A stretch of DNA of 64,000 nt from Pseudoalteromonas amylolytica (GCF_001854605.1 NZ_MKJU01000022.1:186001-250000); one strand, 5' to 3'. Positions 46,001 through 58,320 are shown, counted from the first letter of the stretch. Made by a program: numbers and translations. The notes: generated by a model from the sequence alone, not told the origin.

Positions 46001-49000
46001 ATATAGCTTTACCCCGCAGGCTACGGATGTCGACTCCCAGACCTTAACGTTTAGCATTGAAAACGTGCCAAGTTGGGCGATCTTTGATACCGCAACGGGG
46101 GCATTGACGGGCACTCCTGACATTAATGATGTTGGTGTTTACTCTGGCATTATTATCTCTGTCAGCGATGGTGAGCTGCAAGCCAGTCTTGATGCATTTG
46201 ATATTACAGTCGTCGCGATCAATGCTGCGCCAGTTGCCAACAACATGCAGCGCAGTGTGAATGAAGATGGCACCACCAGCTTTGTTGCGGATGTAAGCGA
46301 TGCTGATGGCGATGCGCTAACCTTAACACTGCAAGACTTACCACAAAATGGTGTCGCCTCAGTGCAAGGTACGGTCTTAACCTATACACCGCTGCCAAAC
46401 TTCAATGGCACAGATAGCTTTAGCTACCTTGCATCAGATGGCGTGTTGCAATCCGATGTGGCAACAGTGAGCATTAATGTTGTGTCTATTAATGATCTAC
46501 CGATTGCATTGGATGATGCATTTACCTTCACTTCAGTGACTGCTAATCAATATACACTGCCGGTACTGGATAATGACTCGGACCCAGATGGTGGCGTGCT
46601 TAGCATTATCGGTGCAAAAGCATCCTTGGGTAGTGTCAGTATCAATGGCGATACCTTGACTTACCAAGCGGTACCAAATGCACAAGGCCCAATCGTTGTT
46701 GATTATGTGATTGAAGACCAAGGCAAAGCGCGTGCCTCAGCCAAAGCCATGGTAACGATTACCAATGCTGGAGGTGGCCAAGCGCCGACTATCACTGCAC
46801 CAAGTGATGTGACCGTGAACGCGACAGGCTTGTACACCAAAGTAGAATTGGGCACCGCAGTGGCTACTGACTCTCAGGGCAATACGCTTCCAGTGTCTCT
46901 GTTGAATGGCTTCCCACTATTTGCGCCTGGTCAAAGCATTGCGTACTGGCAAGCAGTGGACGGACAAGGGTTGCAAGCTACTGTGAGTCAAAATGTGAAT
47001 GTGAACCCTCTGGTATCGCTTCAGAAGAATAGTCGCATAGCTGAGGGTAACAAACACAGTGTGGTGGTTTACCTAAATGGTCGTTCTCCAAATTATCCGG
47101 TAACAATTCCATACACCGTATCGGGTACATCGGATAGTGCGGATCATGACCTATTATCGGGTGAGGTTGTTATCAACTCTGGTTTCCAAACCAGCATTGA
47201 GTTTGAAACATTTGCTGATAGTGACATTGAAGGCAATGAAACCATTGTTATAACCTTAGACAGCAGCCTGAATATCGGCACGCGTGGTTCATCAACGGTG
47301 ACAATCTCTGAAGCGAATATTGCACCGACACTGAGCACGAAAGTAGTCCAAGAAGCACAAGAGCGAGAGCTGGTTACTTCAACAGACAATGAAGTGACGA
47401 TTACGGCAACCGTGGCGGATGCAAACCCTAACGACCAAGTCAGTGTTTCGTGGCAAACCTCTGCTCCGTTATTGAATCTTTCTGTTGTGCCAGAGCTGTT
47501 TGTATTTAACCCACTGGATGTCGCACCGGGTATATACAAAGTGAAAGTTACCGCAACAGACAATGGTACGCCGAATTTATCCACACAGAAAGACGTCTAC
47601 ATTGAGGTCATCGAGTCGCTCGCGCCGCTTGGAGATACGGATTCTGATGGCGATTTAATTCCAGACTCACAAGAAGGGTACACAGACTCTGATGGTGATG
47701 GTATTCCTGATTATCAAGATGCGATTTCGGATTGTAATGTGATGCAGGAACGAGCGCTACAAGCCACTCAATATCTGGTTGAAGGTGACCCAGGCGTTTG
47801 TTTACGCAAAGGGGCAACAGTTGTACAAAACCAAACAGGTGGTATTGAGCTGCTCACTGAAGAGCTACCAAGTGACCCTGATGCGCTAAACATAGGCGGT
47901 TTGTTTGATTACATCGCGACTGGTTTGCCGCAAGAGGGCGACACGTATAGTATCGTACTCCCTCAGCGTGTGCCTGTACCAGCAGGGTCCGTCTATAGGA
48001 AACTAAAAGACGGCCAGTGGCATAACTTTGCAATTGAAGATGGCAACCAAGTATTAAGCGCACAGGGTGAGCCGGGCTTCTGTCCACCACCAGGTGACAA
48101 TCAATGGACTGTCGGTTTGATTGAAGGTAGTTGGTGTATTCAGCTTAATATTGTTGACGGTGGACCGAATGACGACGATGGTGTTGCCAACGGCGTGATA
48201 GTCGATCCAGGCGGCATCGCGGTGCCTATCACTGACAATGCACTACCGGTTGCAACCGCAGACTCTGTGGAAATTGTGTCAGGGCAGACCATTATCATTG
48301 ACGCACTAGGCAACGATAGTGATGCGGATGGAGATACCCTCTCTATCACAGGCGCAACGGTCGACTTTGGTACTGTGGTTGTGCAAGATAATCAATTGCA
48401 CTATACCCCGCCTGCCATGTTTGTTGGTGAAGCCCTAATTCAGTACAGCATTACCGATGGAAATGGCGGGACTTCACACAGCACCGCGACTGTTTCGATC
48501 ATCACCAATAAAGCGCCTGTGACGGTGAATGACACCGCGGTATCTAATGGTTCAGCATTGGTTATTGATGTGCTTGCCAATGACAGTGACCCAGAAGGTA
48601 CAGCGTTACACTTGGTATCGGCAACCGCTGAGCATGGTAGTGTTGTCGTGAATTCGGATAACATGCTGAGTTACACCCCACAATCAGGCTTTAACGGTAC
48701 AGATACCATCACTTATGTGGTGCGTGATGAGTATGGCGCGACATCGCAAGGTACTGTGGCTGTGACCGTTAACAGTCAGCAAACTACAACCATTACGAAC
48801 AGTTCATCAGGCTCATTTGGAGGGCTACTAGTGTTACTAACTTCAGCAATGTTTATACGCCGCAGTAAGTCTTTATTACCGGCATTTGCAATTGTGAGTA
48901 CTGCGTGTTTGGTCAGCACGCAGGCACATGCATCGGATTGGAAAATAACCGCTTCGCTCGGTCAGGCAAGTGCAGATGCAAACACGGCACAAGCTGACTT

Positions 49001-49466
49001 AACGACGTTAAAAGTTGATGACAAAGACACCAGTTGGTCTTTTGGGGCGTTTTATAATGTTGCGCCACATTGGTATGCGGGCGTTAGGTATATCAATCTA
49101 GGTGAGGGCAGTGTGAGCTTTACTGGCACGGTCAACGACCCTAGTCAAGTACACAGCGCGCTGGCTGATGTTGCCCCCGTATTGCCAGAGGGGATTGCAA
49201 TTCAAGCTGATTACGCTAAGAGCTTAGCAAATCACTTTGAAGGTAAAGTCTTTTTCGGTGCTTTCAATTGGGAGTATGAGATTGACAGTATCCGTGATGG
49301 CGGTTCATCACAAAGGTATGAAGACAGTGGCACAAGTGCCTATCTTGGTGGCGGGCTCTATTACACGGTCTCTAATAGCGTTACTGTGGGTTTAGACTAT
49401 AGCTACTATTTCGTTTCTAAAAACGACATAGATGAAATCGCTTTGAGTCTACAATATCGATTCTAA
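37056..49466 (+). CDS. Giant multi-Ig/cadherin surface protein fused to an outer-membrane beta-barrel
   Basis: A 4,136-residue exported protein. Start at 37056 ([20 protein letters not shown]) has GGAGTGG upstream and a clear signal peptide ending ATAA. The order is: unique N-domain (30-200); five near-identical 97-residue Ig-like repeats (about 201-686); an SbsA-type Ig-like domain (690-810); a Ser/Thr/Gly-rich beta region with weak RTX-like repeats (about 1606-1632); Bacterial Ig and cadherin-like domains (1710-2190); many putative-Ig and tandem-95 repeats ([25 protein letters not shown]), a Calx-beta-like domain near 3320-3415 and [13 protein letters not shown] calcium motifs near 3526-3555. 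Near 3920-3940 [20 protein letters not shown] looks like a GlyGly-CTERM tail. It runs directly into a second signal-peptide-like stretch (cleavage-like AHA) and an OmpA-like barrel (about 3958-4136) ending in Phe. Likely adhesion at the cell surface. Confidence 0.85.
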   Translation: MKLNRITAVIKGTLFLGLSLSCLSATAASIDYKVKSGSGVANISHTDSSVTYLLDAGTATSYTSSTMTVYGGTAAAADDYINGSPSATAGGYIFYTSDSSNNFSFDSISIYPNLQIANDNYQILLKGYDGGTSATPVTATITVPQGNATDVFTITRDTDFSGNDWQNVDTVVLEFYDSFNSVYDNRFAVDTITFSASADSTPPTISEVTAVTTPTNDNTPNYTFTTDEAGELSIGGSCGTSSSTTISTTGNQTITLTQTDNSTALADGTYSDCTVTVTDASSNASDALSITSFTVDTTAPTVSEVTAVTTPTNDTTPNYTFSTTETGTLSVGGSCGTSSSTTISSTGNQTITLTQTDNSTALAQGTYSDCTITVTDSAGNANTALAISSFTVDTTAPTVSEVTAVTTPTNDSTPNYAFSTTETGTLAVGGSCGTSSSTTISSTGNQIITLTQTDNSTALADGTYSNCTITVTDSAGNANTALTISSFTVDSTAPTVAEVTAVTTPTNDSTPNYTFSTTETGTLAVGGSCGTSSSTTISSTGNQTITLTQTDNSTALADGTYSDCTITVTDSAGNTNTALSISSFTVDTSAPSVAEVTAVTTPTNDSTPNYTFSTTETGTLAVGGSCGTSSSTTISSTGNQTITLTQTDNSTALADGTYSDCTITVTDSAGNTNSALTITSFTIDTTAPTFDGANSTPNDNATGVTASDDIIVDFSENIALGSGSITIRDVTGSSDFEAFDVATESDGTTTTPSAGRIGITNDKIYINPTSDLTGNRSYAIRIDTTAVDDSAGNSFAGISDDTTFNFTTANTAPVVDLDSTSGSDDSSASFSEGSGAVAIASNAAVTEADGDTITTITVTLTNDQDGASEGLNVSAAAQDALTGISGSSDITLQDTITISGATATASEVQTFLQAITYNNTSSSPNETARTVTVVINDGTDNSTSRTATVSVSNVTAATSTAASFNSSNGTNLSPAITFTSDDETLTIGATTHITGSTADGGGGTDILSVPTGSNLANFTSLTNFETLTPDNDASLTLTETQHDAFTTINGSGTNQFTISSANGDQALTGDSDIETYVLGAAMSFTMGVVTQNVTGSSGDDTVNVTGFTATGVLSGGTGTDTLQADTGANISGATVSSFESLTLSDNASVTMTEAQHDSFSTITAAATETITISDVSDGLTGNSVIESYVLSAANTFTLGAAGQNLTGSSGNDTVNVGTLSATGTLTGGNGTDTLSVSDGGSIAGATVSGFENLSVTSNGSATVTVSQLSSFTGSISGSGTESLTVSGDGDVTTVSAIENYTLSDDSTNTRTVTVSDAGHSVTGTSTTDAITFDLGSLTYTGTITGDNTVADTLSLSSGADITGGTVTDVSNLTLASGASVSMTATQHETFTGTITAAGSETITISGDGDITTLTGIESYSVGDDSTNTRTITVSTGTTSVTASSTTDAISFAIGGSTYTGTLIGDSSVADNVQVTDGSDVSGGVFTNISTLNVGSGATVAIDTANLSDFSTAITGSAGSETLKLMDGGTFDFSTTTVSAIEGVAIGTDNTATITLTDNFSVDGQTISVTNTSGSAITADLTIDASAFVSDVLQITATDLDGSDTITGGSGADTIRPGAGTDSMTGNDGNDNFAGEEADLNGDTIADLAAGDTITITNLTGMTTSNVRFNGTGTLEVDTNATTFASPEVSITLTNAPGNDLVFTVADSGSDTLITFEDANDAPVFTSLNGGNTFTENGSTIVIDSDVTVADTELDALNSGNGNYDGASLTIARSGGANTEDVFSNTGLLGTLTESNAFDYNGTSIGTVTTNSSGTLVLSFNSSATSALVDSALQAIGYTNSSEDPSSSVTLNYTFSDGTTNSTGTNQATVTISAVNDAPTDIALTATSIDQSSTGVSATVATASTTDVESGDSHTYSLVSSGASDNGTCSASSGNGSFQFSGSTLQTQASTSPGDYVICVQTSDGTASYQESFTITVNDDVAPDAPSTPDLDSGSDTGASSTDNITSDTTPTFSGTAESGATVTLYSDQEGGGTTSIGSATATGGNWQITTSTLTAGVTHAISAKATDSSSNVSSSSSSLSVTIDSTAPSAPSTPDLATASDSGSSSSDNLTNDTTPTFTGTGTTGDTITLISDVDGSVGSTVVSGGTWSITSSTLTSGAHAISARSTDTAGNNTDSASLSVTIDATAPTGVTASIDQSKIDADNEAAMSFTLSGLEGSGSFTYEISDGVDSVSSSSATTITSSSAQVTSIDVTSLDEGTLTLSVTVTDTAGNDSSAFTDTVTKQYNDVPVLSGTPASSVDEDSAYSFTPTLTDSDSGDTHTFSINNQPSWASFDTSTGALTGTPDDSHVGTTSNIQISVSDGSDSGSLSAFSIEVVNTNDAPTGQDTSYTIDEGGTASADSSNGLLSLADDDDLDSNDSLTIVKDSDPQYGTLTLSSDGSFSYVHGGSENHTDSFTYHVEDSSNASSPVYTVTINMNAVEDAPTAVNDTLTTLEDTANSLNVLSNDSDPEDNMVASSVVVKTSPTLGQVSVSNGTITYTPNANVNGSDSFTYTVKDSTQAESNEATVSVTITAVNDSPVAADFTPNIDEDTSTSALTIRSSATDVEDTNPTGDITLETQPSKGSASIDQTAGTLTYTPDANETGTDSFTYSILDSEGGQSNIATISVNIGAVNDRPVAGDDSTTTNEDTATTLAILNNDSDVEDSGFVGADIALEDQGSGAGVYSLANVSVATDGVLTIAPNQDQNGVLTFTYTVEDSDGLRSDPATVTVNITAVNDAPVAVDNTAQLAEDGSIEINVLGNDTDVDSQLNSSSVTVVTAAQGGSTQVQASGSILYTPNANFFGSDSFTYTVQDTEGLTSNQATVTITVNSVNDAPVISGTPATTVNEDEAYSFVPTASDADDDTLTFSVINLPIWASFDTATGEVSGTPVEGQQGTYSGIVVSVSDGQSTTSLAAFAIVVNAVNDAPEISGTPATSVNQDEAYSFTPQATDVDSQTLTFSIENVPSWAIFDTATGALTGTPDINDVGVYSGIIISVSDGELQASLDAFDITVVAINAAPVANNMQRSVNEDGTTSFVADVSDADGDALTLTLQDLPQNGVASVQGTVLTYTPLPNFNGTDSFSYLASDGVLQSDVATVSINVVSINDLPIALDDAFTFTSVTANQYTLPVLDNDSDPDGGVLSIIGAKASLGSVSINGDTLTYQAVPNAQGPIVVDYVIEDQGKARASAKAMVTITNAGGGQAPTITAPSDVTVNATGLYTKVELGTAVATDSQGNTLPVSLLNGFPLFAPGQSIAYWQAVDGQGLQATVSQNVNVNPLVSLQKNSRIAEGNKHSVVVYLNGRSPNYPVTIPYTVSGTSDSADHDLLSGEVVINSGFQTSIEFETFADSDIEGNETIVITLDSSLNIGTRGSSTVTISEANIAPTLSTKVVQEAQERELVTSTDNEVTITATVADANPNDQVSVSWQTSAPLLNLSVVPELFVFNPLDVAPGIYKVKVTATDNGTPNLSTQKDVYIEVIESLAPLGDTDSDGDLIPDSQEGYTDSDGDGIPDYQDAISDCNVMQERALQATQYLVEGDPGVCLRKGATVVQNQTGGIELLTEELPSDPDALNIGGLFDYIATGLPQEGDTYSIVLPQRVPVPAGSVYRKLKDGQWHNFAIEDGNQVLSAQGEPGFCPPPGDNQWTVGLIEGSWCIQLNIVDGGPNDDDGVANGVIVDPGGIAVPITDNALPVATADSVEIVSGQTIIIDALGNDSDADGDTLSITGATVDFGTVVVQDNQLHYTPPAMFVGEALIQYSITDGNGGTSHSTATVSIITNKAPVTVNDTAVSNGSALVIDVLANDSDPEGTALHLVSATAEHGSVVVNSDNMLSYTPQSGFNGTDTITYVVRDEYGATSQGTVAVTVNSQQTTTITNSSSGSFGGLLVLLTSAMFIRRSKSLLPAFAIVSTACLVSTQAHASDWKITASLGQASADANTAQADLTTLKVDDKDTSWSFGAFYNVAPHWYAGVRYINLGEGSVSFTGTVNDPSQVHSALADVAPVLPEGIAIQADYAKSLANHFEGKVFFGAFNWEYEIDSIRDGGSSQRYEDSGTSAYLGGGLYYTVSNSVTVGLDYSYYFVSKNDIDEIALSLQYRF
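37658..39112 (+). repeat. Five tandem 291-bp repeats in the giant gene
   Basis: Five units of 291 bp (97 codons), starting near 37658, 37949, 38240, 38531 and 38822. The fourth and fifth are almost identical at DNA level over long stretches, while the first is most diverged. This points to recent copy-number change by recombination. Each unit encodes [11 protein letters not shown]...PNYxFxTxETGxL and one Cys pair ([16 protein letters not shown]). Confidence 0.85.
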
Positions 49467-49482
49467 AATGTGATTGAATAAG

Positions 49483-49507
49483 AAAGCCCCATTAGGGGCT
49501 TTTTTAT
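49483..49507 (+). terminator. Intrinsic terminator after the giant gene
   Basis: AAAGCCCC-ATTA-GGGGCTTTTTTATTTTT: an 8-bp stem with a T-rich tail, 17 nt after the stop. It sits between convergent genes and may serve both. Confidence 0.85.
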
Positions 49508-49550
49508 TTTTGACTCACGCTAACTTAGCGTGGAAGTGGATAAGATTAGC

Positions 49551-50855
49551 TTACTTATCCCAATAAGATTGTTCTAATGAGTCTTCTCGCTCAGGCAGAC
49601 CGCGAGACAGACGAGGAGAGTGCTGAACCAGCACCTCATAGCTTGCTCGGTTAGCATATTTACTTATTTGCGCTAAAGAAGAATAGGTCATAGCCTGTTG
49701 TTCATGTTTCGCTGAGTTTGGTACGTTTAATTTATGGTACTCATTGGCTGAGAGGTCATGTAGAACGGCGGCCAAAGCACAGTCGCCAGCGCCATTGGTG
49801 TTTTTAATGGTATCTGGGCCACCCATGTACGGAGCTGTGTGGCTATAGGCTCGAATGGGGTTTTTACAATCGGCTTTGCGCATACCACGAGAAAATTCGT
49901 AGCGATTAAATTCAGCAATTGCACCCGGTAGCAATGGGTACTCCGTTTCGCGCTTAAAGTCGTCATCGATGTAACCTGCCATAAACAGCCCTCTAGGGCC
50001 TGCAGTACAAATTACAAGGTCTACCCAATCCAAAGCTTTGTCTGCGGCAAGTAATGGATCATTAAAGCCTGTGATGGCTTCGCCTTCCTCTTCATTCATC
50101 GCGAGAATATCAACATGCCTCTCAACAAACTCGGCCCACCATTGTGGGTCTTGTTCGATCAAAAACTTAGTGCCTAAGGTTAATACCACAGGCACACCAG
50201 CTTGGTTTGCATATTTGACCGCCTGCATGGTCGCTTGTGTCATCGTTTCATCTGCGGTGGTACGCATAAGATAAGCACTGATCACAAGCGCAGAAGCATT
50301 TTCAATTAAAGATTGAGAGATAGACTCAGGACGTAAATGATTCATCAGTCCTGCGCTAATCGCGAAAGTACGTTCACCACTGTCATCTATGAGCGTAAAA
50401 CAGCGACCGATAGGGCCATCTACAGGTTGTAGATAATTCAAATCCACTCGGCTTGAGGTGTTACACAAAAACTTATAGGCATAGCTGCCAACTTTGATGT
50501 TTTCACTCATCACCCCGAGCAGCACCGAACGGTCATCAGCTAACACTGAGTAGTTGTGCATGGTGTTGCCTATGGTGCCGCCGGCAAACTCGTAATCAAT
50601 CATATTGTCGCGCTTCAAACGCTCGTAAAGTGCGTTGGTGATGTCACTTTCTATGACTTGCGACATGCCACGTTGCAGACCAAACTCATCTAAAAAGGCT
50701 TGGTCAACTTTGGCTTCGATATCAACAACGATCTGGTCGATACCACAGATGTAACTGCGCTTTAAACCGTTATCATTGCCTAACTGGTTGATTAGTGGGT
50801 CTTTATCTTCCACTGGAAAATAATGCTTATGCCTACGGCGTCCCGGAAATTTCAT
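49551..50855 (-). CDS. gsk: Inosine-guanosine kinase
   Basis: A 434-residue PfkB-family kinase, the same length as E. coli Gsk. It starts MKFPGRRRHKHYFPVEDKDP and has FAGGTIGNTMHNYSVLAD near residues 90-107 and the anion-hole motif NTNGAGDCALAAVLHDL near 359-375. Gsk phosphorylates guanosine and inosine with ATP in purine salvage in the cytoplasm. It is convergent with the giant gene and transcribed away from tadA. It ends just beyond a shared terminator. Confidence 0.95.
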   Translation of the reverse strand: MKFPGRRRHKHYFPVEDKDPLINQLGNDNGLKRSYICGIDQIVVDIEAKVDQAFLDEFGLQRGMSQVIESDITNALYERLKRDNMIDYEFAGGTIGNTMHNYSVLADDRSVLLGVMSENIKVGSYAYKFLCNTSSRVDLNYLQPVDGPIGRCFTLIDDSGERTFAISAGLMNHLRPESISQSLIENASALVISAYLMRTTADETMTQATMQAVKYANQAGVPVVLTLGTKFLIEQDPQWWAEFVERHVDILAMNEEEGEAITGFNDPLLAADKALDWVDLVICTAGPRGLFMAGYIDDDFKRETEYPLLPGAIAEFNRYEFSRGMRKADCKNPIRAYSHTAPYMGGPDTIKNTNGAGDCALAAVLHDLSANEYHKLNVPNSAKHEQQAMTYSSLAQISKYANRASYEVLVQHSPRLSRGLPEREDSLEQSYWDK

Positions 50856-51045
50856 GTTTTACCCGTGTGTGTTGAGCTCAGGAAATAAAAAAAGCGGCGA
50901 ATTATAGCTTAAGTGTAGCCTTCAGGGCCACGTGATTTTGTGATTTTCTAGGATGATTACACTAATATGACGAAAAATAGCCAATTTTTTAGATGGATTT
51001 ACCTAAAATGGTTAATTTTTGCGAGTCGCTTGCTCATTCGCTTGA

Positions 51046-51776
<731 letters not shown>

Positions 51777-51868
51777 CTGAACCTCCTTATATGTGTGAGA
51801 GAAAAGCACGCTGGCAGCATTACAACTATACATTGCAGTTTAATGACACTTCATAATTAGGTTGCAAG

Positions 51869-53236
51869 CTACTTGCCAGAAGTTACATCGAGTGCATTAT
51901 TTTCGTCTAACCAGACTAATGCGTCGTAGTAGCGTCGGATGTTGTCAACATACTGTACCGCAACATCTCCGCGTGCATATCCATATTTGGTCTTTCGATA
52001 GTAGCGCTTTTTAATTAACAGCGGTAGTCGTTTTTTTACATCGGCCCAACTGTCAGGATCGGCCCCTTGTTGCTGGGTGATGATCCTTGCATCATTCACA
52101 TGCCCCCATCCAACATTATACGATGCTAATGCAAACCACGTTCTGTCTGGGTAGGCAATTCTTTTCGGAATACGTTTTAATAATTTTGCTAAATAATCGG
52201 CACCGCCGCGAATGTTTTGCTCAGGTTCGAGTCGATTCGTCACGCCAACTTGTTTTGCTGTAGGTTGCGTTAGCATCATTATGCCGCGTACCCCGGTCGG
52301 TGATTTGGCTCTAGGGTCCCACATAGACTCTTGATAACTCAATGCTGCAAGCAATCGCCAATCTATATTTCTCGCATATTGTTTAAACCATGCTTGATAG
52401 GTGGGTAACACCTCATGTGCAGCCTCAACAAATGCCAGTGCATTAACGTAGTTAAATGAAGATATATGGCCGTAATATTTTTCTTCAAGTGTATACAGTA
52501 CATCAGTTTGCTTTAACTGAGCAAAAAAGGGCAGCAACAGGGCATATAGCGAATCATCGTCGTCATTACGCAGCACCCATGAAATGGGGTCACCACGGGT
52601 AATTGAAAAGCCGATACTCACCGTGGGGTGATAGCGGCGAAACAAGGCGAGTGTATGCGAGTCGGCTATGGTGTAATCTATTTGCTCATCGATAATTGCA
52701 AGCAATAGTTCTTCTTCGTCCATGTCGCTGATGGCGAACCAATCTAAAGATGGATGCTGTTGTTTAAGTGCTTGTAAGGTCAACACGTGGCTAGAACCGG
52801 CTAACACCGTAATGGGTTTATCTATGTCTTCGATGCTTCGAGGGCGTGTTCGACCTTGCTTAAATACCAACTTTTGGCTGACCGAACGATAACTTGGACC
52901 GAAACGATATAGTTGCGTTCTGTTTGGGTGATAGCTCAAACCTGAGGCGATTAAATCCAAGTCGCCTTTATTTAATCGTGCAAACATCTCTGGCAAGCTG
53001 AAAAATGGCACCATTTGTAGTTGTACGCCCAAGTAGTCGGCAAATTCGGCGCTGAGTTCGTATTCGTAGCCTTGCTCACCATTGCGAGCCTGAAAATAAT
53101 TACCGGGGCCTGCCAAAGTGCCTACGCGGATCACTTGCTTTTGCTTAATCTGTTCAAGTTGGTTTTTTGGCGTCTTTTCGCACCCACACAGGATAGCGAA
53201 CATAATAATGGCCAGTAGCCACTTAATTGCTTGCAT
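51869..53236 (-). CDS. mltF: Membrane-bound lytic murein transglycosylase F
   Basis: A 455-residue cell-wall enzyme. The N-terminus MQAIKWLLAIIMFAILCGCE ends in a lipobox-like LCGC, suggesting an outer-membrane lipoprotein. Then comes a solute-binding-protein-3-like regulatory domain (about 30-265; IRVGTLAGPGNYFQ, then NKGDLDLIASGLSY) and a C-terminal SLT domain (about 285-430) with ALSYQESMWDPRAKSPTGV, whose Glu is the catalytic residue, and MMLTQPTAKQVGV. MltF cleaves glycan strands to give 1,6-anhydromuropeptides. It lies head-to-head with purL, the usual arrangement in gammaproteobacteria. Confidence 0.93.
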   Translation of the reverse strand: MQAIKWLLAIIMFAILCGCEKTPKNQLEQIKQKQVIRVGTLAGPGNYFQARNGEQGYEYELSAEFADYLGVQLQMVPFFSLPEMFARLNKGDLDLIASGLSYHPNRTQLYRFGPSYRSVSQKLVFKQGRTRPRSIEDIDKPITVLAGSSHVLTLQALKQQHPSLDWFAISDMDEEELLLAIIDEQIDYTIADSHTLALFRRYHPTVSIGFSITRGDPISWVLRNDDDDSLYALLLPFFAQLKQTDVLYTLEEKYYGHISSFNYVNALAFVEAAHEVLPTYQAWFKQYARNIDWRLLAALSYQESMWDPRAKSPTGVRGIMMLTQPTAKQVGVTNRLEPEQNIRGGADYLAKLLKRIPKRIAYPDRTWFALASYNVGWGHVNDARIITQQQGADPDSWADVKKRLPLLIKKRYYRKTKYGYARGDVAVQYVDNIRRYYDALVWLDENNALDVTSGK

Positions 53237-53286
53237 TCGTTCTCCTGATTGGGGGTAGCCTTGTATTTCACGTTAGCTAACTTTGC

Positions 53287-53298
53287 TTGCGAACGCAA
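53287..53298. promoter_or_regulatory. Small inverted repeat in the mltF-purL divergent region
   Basis: TTGCG-AA-CGCAA, 51 nt upstream of the mltF start. The half-sites are in the opposite orientation to a PurR box, so I do not call it one. Possible operator, weakly supported. Confidence 0.2.
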
Positions 53299-53411
53299 AA
53301 TTTATCCGTCGCTGGCGTTTTAATAACGTATAACTATCTGGATTTACATCAAAAAGAGGTATTTTTGCGAGTTTTGGCATTATTAGTGTTAAACCCAGCC
53401 AACATTTCTAC

Positions 53412-53417
53412 TATAAT
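53412..53417 (+). promoter_or_regulatory. Likely -10 element for purL
   Basis: A consensus TATAAT (context CTACTATAATAGCG) lies 48 nt upstream of the chosen purL start. At 17 bp spacing the -35 region reads TTAAAC (53389-53394), which is weak, so activation or an alternative spacing is possible. Confidence 0.45.
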
Positions 53418-53464
53418 AGCGACCCTAAATATCGTTCAATCCCTAACCCCGGATGAAAATACCT

Positions 53465-56400
53465 ATGTTGATCCTACGTGGTGCGCCTGCACTGTCTGAT
53501 TTTAGAGTTCAAAAAGTCCTTAAAAACTGCGCGGATGCAAACTTACCTGTTTCAGGTGTGTATGCCGAATTTATGCATTTTGTTGATTTAACCGCTGAGC
53601 TTAGCGAGGCTGAACAGGTTAAGTTAAACAAGCTATTAAAATATGGTCCAACGATTGCGGAACACGAACCGCAAGGGCAGTTGATTTTAGTCACTCCTCG
53701 TCCTGGTACCATTTCTCCTTGGGCATCAAAAGCGACCGATATCGCAAATAACTGTGGTTTGAGTCAGGTTCACCGTGTTGAGCGTGGTATAGCCTATTAC
53801 GTTGAAGGCGAACTGAATGCTGAGCAACTAGCACAGGTTGCGGCGTTATTACATGATCGCATGACTGAAGCGACGCATAGCCAACTAGAAGACGCAGCTT
53901 TACTATTCAAAGTAGATGAACCGCGCCCAATGTCATCGGTTGATATTTTAGGTGGTGGTAGTGAAGCGTTGGTTAACGCAAACATTGAACAAGGTTTTGC
54001 GCTTGCAGAAGATGAAATTGACTATCTGGTAGAAAACTTCCAAAAGTTAGGGCGTAACCCGAACGACATCGAATTATTTATGTTTGCCCAAGCAAACTCA
54101 GAGCACTGTCGTCACAAAATATTTAATGCAGATTGGACCATTGACGGGCAACAACAGCCAAAGTCACTGTTCAAGATGATTAAAAACACCTATGAAACAC
54201 ACCCTGAAAACGTATTGTCTGCCTATAAAGACAACGCAGCGGTAATGAAAGGTTCTAAAGCGGGTCGTTTCTTCCCAAATCAAGAGGGTGAATATGCCTA
54301 TCATCAGGAAGACATTGAAATTCTGATGAAGGTTGAAACACACAACCACCCAACGGCGATTGCACCATTCTCAGGAGCGTCAACGGGCTCTGGTGGTGAA
54401 ATTCGTGACGAAGGCGCAACGGGCCGTGGTTCTAAGCCTAAAGCGGGCTTGGTTGGCTTTACAGTATCAAACCTGCGTATTCCTGGGTTTGAACAGCCGT
54501 GGGAAAGCGACTTTGGTAAGCCAGGTCGTATCGTTGATGCTTTAAATATCATGACCGAAGGCCCACTGGGTGGTGCGGCATTTAACAACGAGTTTGGTCG
54601 TCCAAACCTGCTGGGTTATTTCCGTACCTATGAAGAGAAAGTAAATAGCCACAACGGTGAAGAGGTGCGTGGTTATCACAAGCCAATCATGTTGGCGGGC
54701 GGTCTAGGTAATATCCGCAACGAGCATGTGCAAAAAGGTGAGATCCCAGTTGGTGCAAAACTCGTTGTGTTAGGTGGCCCTGCGATGAACATCGGTCTTG
54801 GTGGTGGTGCTGCCTCGTCAATGGCATCAGGCCAATCAAACGAAGATTTAGACTTTGCTTCTGTGCAGCGTGAAAACCCTGAAATGGAACGCCGTTGTCA
54901 GGAAGTGATCGACAAATGTTGGCAACTAGGTGATGCAAACCCAATCGCGTTCATTCACGATGTGGGCGCCGGTGGTTTATCAAATGCTTTCCCTGAACTT
55001 GTGGATGATGGTGGCCGTGGTGGTAAGTTCCAACTGCGTAACATTCCAAACGATGAGCCGGGCATGGCACCTCATGAGATTTGGTGTAACGAATCTCAAG
55101 AGCGTTATGTACTTGCAGTAGCTGCAGAAGATTTTGCACGTTTTGAAGCCATTTGTAAGCGTGAACGTGCGCAATATGCTGTGATTGGTGAAGCGACAGA
55201 AGAGCGTCACCTAACGGTTGCTGATAGTCACTTTGATAACAATCCAGTGGACCTACCTTTGGATGTATTGCTAGGTAAAGCGCCAAAAATGCACCGTGAT
55301 GTAACATCACAACGTGTTCAAGGCAGCGCATTAGATGTACAAAGCATTGATGTACAAGATGCGGCAAAGCGTTTATTACGCTTACCTGCAATTGCTGAAA
55401 AGACTTTCTTGATCACCATTGGCGATAGATCGGTAACGGGCTTAGTCGCACGCGACCAGATGGTTGGTCCTTGGCAGGTGCCAGTTGCAAACTGCGCAGT
55501 GACTGCGGCGGCGTTTGACACCTATCACGGTGAAGCAATGTCAATGGGTGAGCGTACACCTGCGGCGCTGCTCAACTACGGTGCTTCGGCGCGTCTTGCG
55601 GTGGCTGAGTCTTTGACTAACATTGCGGGTGCAAACATTGGTGGTTTAGAGAACATTAAGCTATCTGCAAACTGGATGGCCGCTGCGGGTCACCCGGGTG
55701 AAGACGCAGGTCTTTATGAAGCGGTTAAAGCGGTAGGTGAAGAGCTTTGTCCTGCGCTTGGTTTAACCATCCCAGTGGGTAAAGACTCAATGTCGATGAA
55801 AACCACATGGCAAGACAACGGCGAAGAAAAGTCGGTAACGGCACCGTTGTCGCTTATCATCACCGCGTTTGGCCGTGTTGAAGACATCCGCAAAACGGTT
55901 ACCCCACAGCTTCGCACAGACAAAGGCGAAACATCGCTTATCTTGGTTGACTTAGGTGCAGGCCAAAACCGTATGGGCGCCTCAAGTCTTGCGCAGGTTT
56001 ACAAGCAACTTGGTGATAAAACGCCAGATGTAGATAGCCCTGAATTGCTAAAAGGCTTCTATGACGCGATGCAAAGCTTAGTCGCTGATGAAAAGCTATT
56101 GGCCTACCATGACCGTTCAGACGGTGGTTTATTCACAACCGTTACTGAAATGGCGTTTGCAGGCCATACGGGTGTGACTGTAGAGCTTGATGCTCTAGCT
56201 GGTAGCGACATCGAAGTACTTTATAACGAAGAACTTGGTGCGGTTATTCAGGTTCGCAATGAAGATTTAAGCGCAGTCAATGCCGTATTAGCACAACACG
56301 GCTTAGCAGCAGTTAGTCACCCAATTGGTACGCTCAACAGCGACGATAGCATCGTATTTAACCGTGCTGGTAACGCAGTATTGAGCAACACACGTACAGA

Positions 56401-57349
56401 GCTACGTACTATCTGGGCTGAAACGACGTACCAGATGCAAGCGCTGCGTGATAACCCTGAGTGTGCAAAACAAGAATTTGATGCCAAGTTCGATGCAAAA
56501 GACCCAGGCCTAAATGTAAAACTCAGTTTTGATATCAACGAAGATATCGCCGCGCCTTACATTGCCACAGGCGCTAAGCCTAAGATGGCTATCTTGCGTG
56601 AGCAGGGTGTTAACTCTCATCTTGAAATGGCAGCGGCATTTAACCGTGCAGGCTTTGCAGCGGTTGACGTGCACATGAGTGATATTTTGGAAGGGCGTTT
56701 AACGCTTGAACAGTTTAAAGGGTTAGTGGCGTGTGGTGGCTTCTCATACGGTGACGTATTAGGTGCTGGTGAAGGTTGGGCGAAGTCTATCCTATTCAAC
56801 GACATGGCACGTGAGCAGTTTAAAAACTTCTTTGAGCGCCAAGATACCTTCAGTTTAGGTGTATGTAACGGCTGTCAGATGATGTCGACACTCAGAGAGC
56901 TTATTCCAGGCACTGAACACTGGCCGCGTTTTGTAACCAACAAATCTGAGCGTTTTGAAGCACGCTTCAGCTTGGTTGAAGTACAAAGCAGCCCGTCGGT
57001 ATTCTTTGATGGTATGGCAGGCTCTCGTATGCCAATCGCGGTATCACACGGTGAAGGTCATGCCGAGTTTGCCAATGCTGGTGCGGTACAAGCGGCGCTT
57101 GATTCAGGTACCGTAGCGGTTAAGTTTGTAGACAACTACGGCAACCCAACCACGCAATATCCAAATAACCCGAACGGTTCACCAGAAGGGATCACGGGTA
57201 TTACCTCAACGGATGGCCGTGCAACGGTGATGATGCCACACCCTGAGCGTGTATTCCGCGCTGTGGCGAACTCTTGGCATCCAGATGAGTGGAAAGAGGA
57301 CAGCCCGTGGATGCGTATGTTCCGTAACGCACGTAAGAACGTGGGTTAA
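53465..57349 (+). CDS. purL: Phosphoribosylformylglycinamidine synthase
   Basis: A 1,294-residue fused PurL, the gammaproteobacterial large form. The N-terminal PurS-like and linker domains start [20 protein letters not shown]. The ATPase/synthetase part has [57 protein letters not shown] and later [12 protein letters not shown]. The C-terminal glutamine amidotransferase has the nucleophile in [12 protein letters not shown] and the His-Glu pair near [11 protein letters not shown]. It makes FGAM from FGAR, glutamine and ATP in purine biosynthesis. ATG 53453 (MKIPMLIL...) is four codons upstream and cannot be excluded; neither has a strong ribosome binding site. Confidence 0.95.
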   Translation: MLILRGAPALSDFRVQKVLKNCADANLPVSGVYAEFMHFVDLTAELSEAEQVKLNKLLKYGPTIAEHEPQGQLILVTPRPGTISPWASKATDIANNCGLSQVHRVERGIAYYVEGELNAEQLAQVAALLHDRMTEATHSQLEDAALLFKVDEPRPMSSVDILGGGSEALVNANIEQGFALAEDEIDYLVENFQKLGRNPNDIELFMFAQANSEHCRHKIFNADWTIDGQQQPKSLFKMIKNTYETHPENVLSAYKDNAAVMKGSKAGRFFPNQEGEYAYHQEDIEILMKVETHNHPTAIAPFSGASTGSGGEIRDEGATGRGSKPKAGLVGFTVSNLRIPGFEQPWESDFGKPGRIVDALNIMTEGPLGGAAFNNEFGRPNLLGYFRTYEEKVNSHNGEEVRGYHKPIMLAGGLGNIRNEHVQKGEIPVGAKLVVLGGPAMNIGLGGGAASSMASGQSNEDLDFASVQRENPEMERRCQEVIDKCWQLGDANPIAFIHDVGAGGLSNAFPELVDDGGRGGKFQLRNIPNDEPGMAPHEIWCNESQERYVLAVAAEDFARFEAICKRERAQYAVIGEATEERHLTVADSHFDNNPVDLPLDVLLGKAPKMHRDVTSQRVQGSALDVQSIDVQDAAKRLLRLPAIAEKTFLITIGDRSVTGLVARDQMVGPWQVPVANCAVTAAAFDTYHGEAMSMGERTPAALLNYGASARLAVAESLTNIAGANIGGLENIKLSANWMAAAGHPGEDAGLYEAVKAVGEELCPALGLTIPVGKDSMSMKTTWQDNGEEKSVTAPLSLIITAFGRVEDIRKTVTPQLRTDKGETSLILVDLGAGQNRMGASSLAQVYKQLGDKTPDVDSPELLKGFYDAMQSLVADEKLLAYHDRSDGGLFTTVTEMAFAGHTGVTVELDALAGSDIEVLYNEELGAVIQVRNEDLSAVNAVLAQHGLAAVSHPIGTLNSDDSIVFNRAGNAVLSNTRTELRTIWAETTYQMQALRDNPECAKQEFDAKFDAKDPGLNVKLSFDINEDIAAPYIATGAKPKMAILREQGVNSHLEMAAAFNRAGFAAVDVHMSDILEGRLTLEQFKGLVACGGFSYGDVLGAGEGWAKSILFNDMAREQFKNFFERQDTFSLGVCNGCQMMSTLRELIPGTEHWPRFVTNKSERFEARFSLVEVQSSPSVFFDGMAGSRMPIAVSHGEGHAEFANAGAVQAALDSGTVAVKFVDNYGNPTTQYPNNPNGSPEGITGITSTDGRATVMMPHPERVFRAVANSWHPDEWKEDSPWMRMFRNARKNVG

Positions 57350-57368
57350 TCACTCGATCAATGTAATA

Positions 57369-57406
57369 AAAAAGCCGCTGCGTATATCACTACCCAGCGG
57401 CTTTTT
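57369..57406 (+). terminator. Intrinsic terminator after purL
   Basis: AAAAAGCCGCTG (57369-57380) pairs with CAGCGGCTTTTTG (57395-57406) across a 14-nt loop, 20 nt after the stop. Confidence 0.85.
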
Positions 57407-57438
57407 GTTTGATACAGCTGATGAAATGAGCCAAAACA

Positions 57439-57750
57439 ATGAAAGTTATTCGCAAAAAAGAATTCACAGCGCAGCACGCATGGGGCGCATTGGATATCGC
57501 CAATATGAATGGCATCACCACACGCTTACATTGGACCAACGAGCCATACAAGTGGCATATCAATGATGGAGAAGAGGTATTTGTGGTGTTAGATGGCAGT
57601 GTTGAGATGCGCTACAAAGAGCAGGGCCAAGAAAAATCAGCGCAACTCAACGTCGGTGATATTTTCTATGCAAGCATGGGGACTGAACACGTGGCTCACC
57701 CGCAAGGAGAAGCGCGTATTTTAGTGGTTGAGTCTGAGGGGAGTGTGTAA
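57439..57750 (+). CDS. Cupin-domain protein
   Basis: A 103-residue single-domain cupin: LHWTNEPYKWHINDGEEVFVV (first cupin motif with His and Glu ligands, about residues 32-52), LDGSVEMRY, then VGDIFYASMGTEHVAHPQGEARI (second motif with the His, about 75-97). The metal-ligand pattern is largely kept, so it may bind a metal, but the small cupins have many roles and none can be assigned. It follows the purL terminator and precedes a small membrane-protein gene by 33 nt. Confidence 0.82.
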   Translation: MKVIRKKEFTAQHAWGALDIANMNGITTRLHWTNEPYKWHINDGEEVFVVLDGSVEMRYKEQGQEKSAQLNVGDIFYASMGTEHVAHPQGEARILVVESEGSV

Positions 57751-57783
57751 ATTTAACCATAACGGACACATTCAGGAGGCAAA

Positions 57784-58242
57784 ATGAATTCTACGGGTAA
57801 TAAGTATCTTGTCACAGCGGCAATCGCCTGTTTTGTTGCTGCGCTGGCACATGTGGGCTGTATTGTATTTGGCGGTGATTGGTATCGATTTTTTGGTGCG
57901 GGTGAACAGATGGCGCTAATGGCAGAGCAGGGGCTTTGGTATCCTACTATTGTGACCACAGCCATAGCCTTACTGCTTTCGATTTGGGGGCTTTATGCCC
58001 TGTCGGGGGCGGGGGTAATTAAACGCCTACCCTTTACCAAACTAGCGCTGCTGCTTATAGCCTGTGTATTTTTACTTCGTGGCGTTTGTTTTGTTGGACT
58101 CATGCCAATGTTCCCAGAAAATAGCCTAACATTTTGGTTAGTAAGCTCAGGTATCTGTGTGTTTATTGGCGGCCTTTTTGCTGTGGGCTATTGGCAGCGA
58201 TGCTCAGCAGGTCGGTTAAATAAAATGAGCTACAAAGATTAA
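57784..58242 (+). CDS. Small four-helix membrane protein
   Basis: A 152-residue integral membrane protein with four hydrophobic helices: YLVTAAIACFVAALAHVGCIV near 8-28, IVTTAIALLLSIWGLYAL near 56-73, LALLLIACVFLLRGVCFVGL near 87-106 and FWLVSSGICVFIGGLFAVGY near 117-136. Conserved-looking features are GGDWYRFFGAGEQMA after helix 1 and FPENS before helix 4, typical of a widespread uncharacterised family. AGGAGG lies 5 nt before the ATG. Probably cotranscribed with the cupin. Function unknown. Confidence 0.75.
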   Translation: MNSTGNKYLVTAAIACFVAALAHVGCIVFGGDWYRFFGAGEQMALMAEQGLWYPTIVTTAIALLLSIWGLYALSGAGVIKRLPFTKLALLLIACVFLLRGVCFVGLMPMFPENSLTFWLVSSGICVFIGGLFAVGYWQRCSAGRLNKMSYKD

Positions 58243-58320
58243 CAGTACAGCCTCTTTAAAAGCGCGAACCACACCTGTTTTAAAGACAAGTTTGTGTGCC
58301 TGTCCTTTTCAACTATCCTC

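Noticed and set aside
53287..53298. PurR operator in front of purL
   Set aside because: The TTGCG/CGCAA half-sites are in the reverse order to the PurR consensus, and the site is nearer the mltF start.
53287..53499. 70-codon frame upstream of and overlapping the purL start
   Set aside because: Overlaps the purL N-terminus in another frame, spans the promoter region and has no ribosome binding site.
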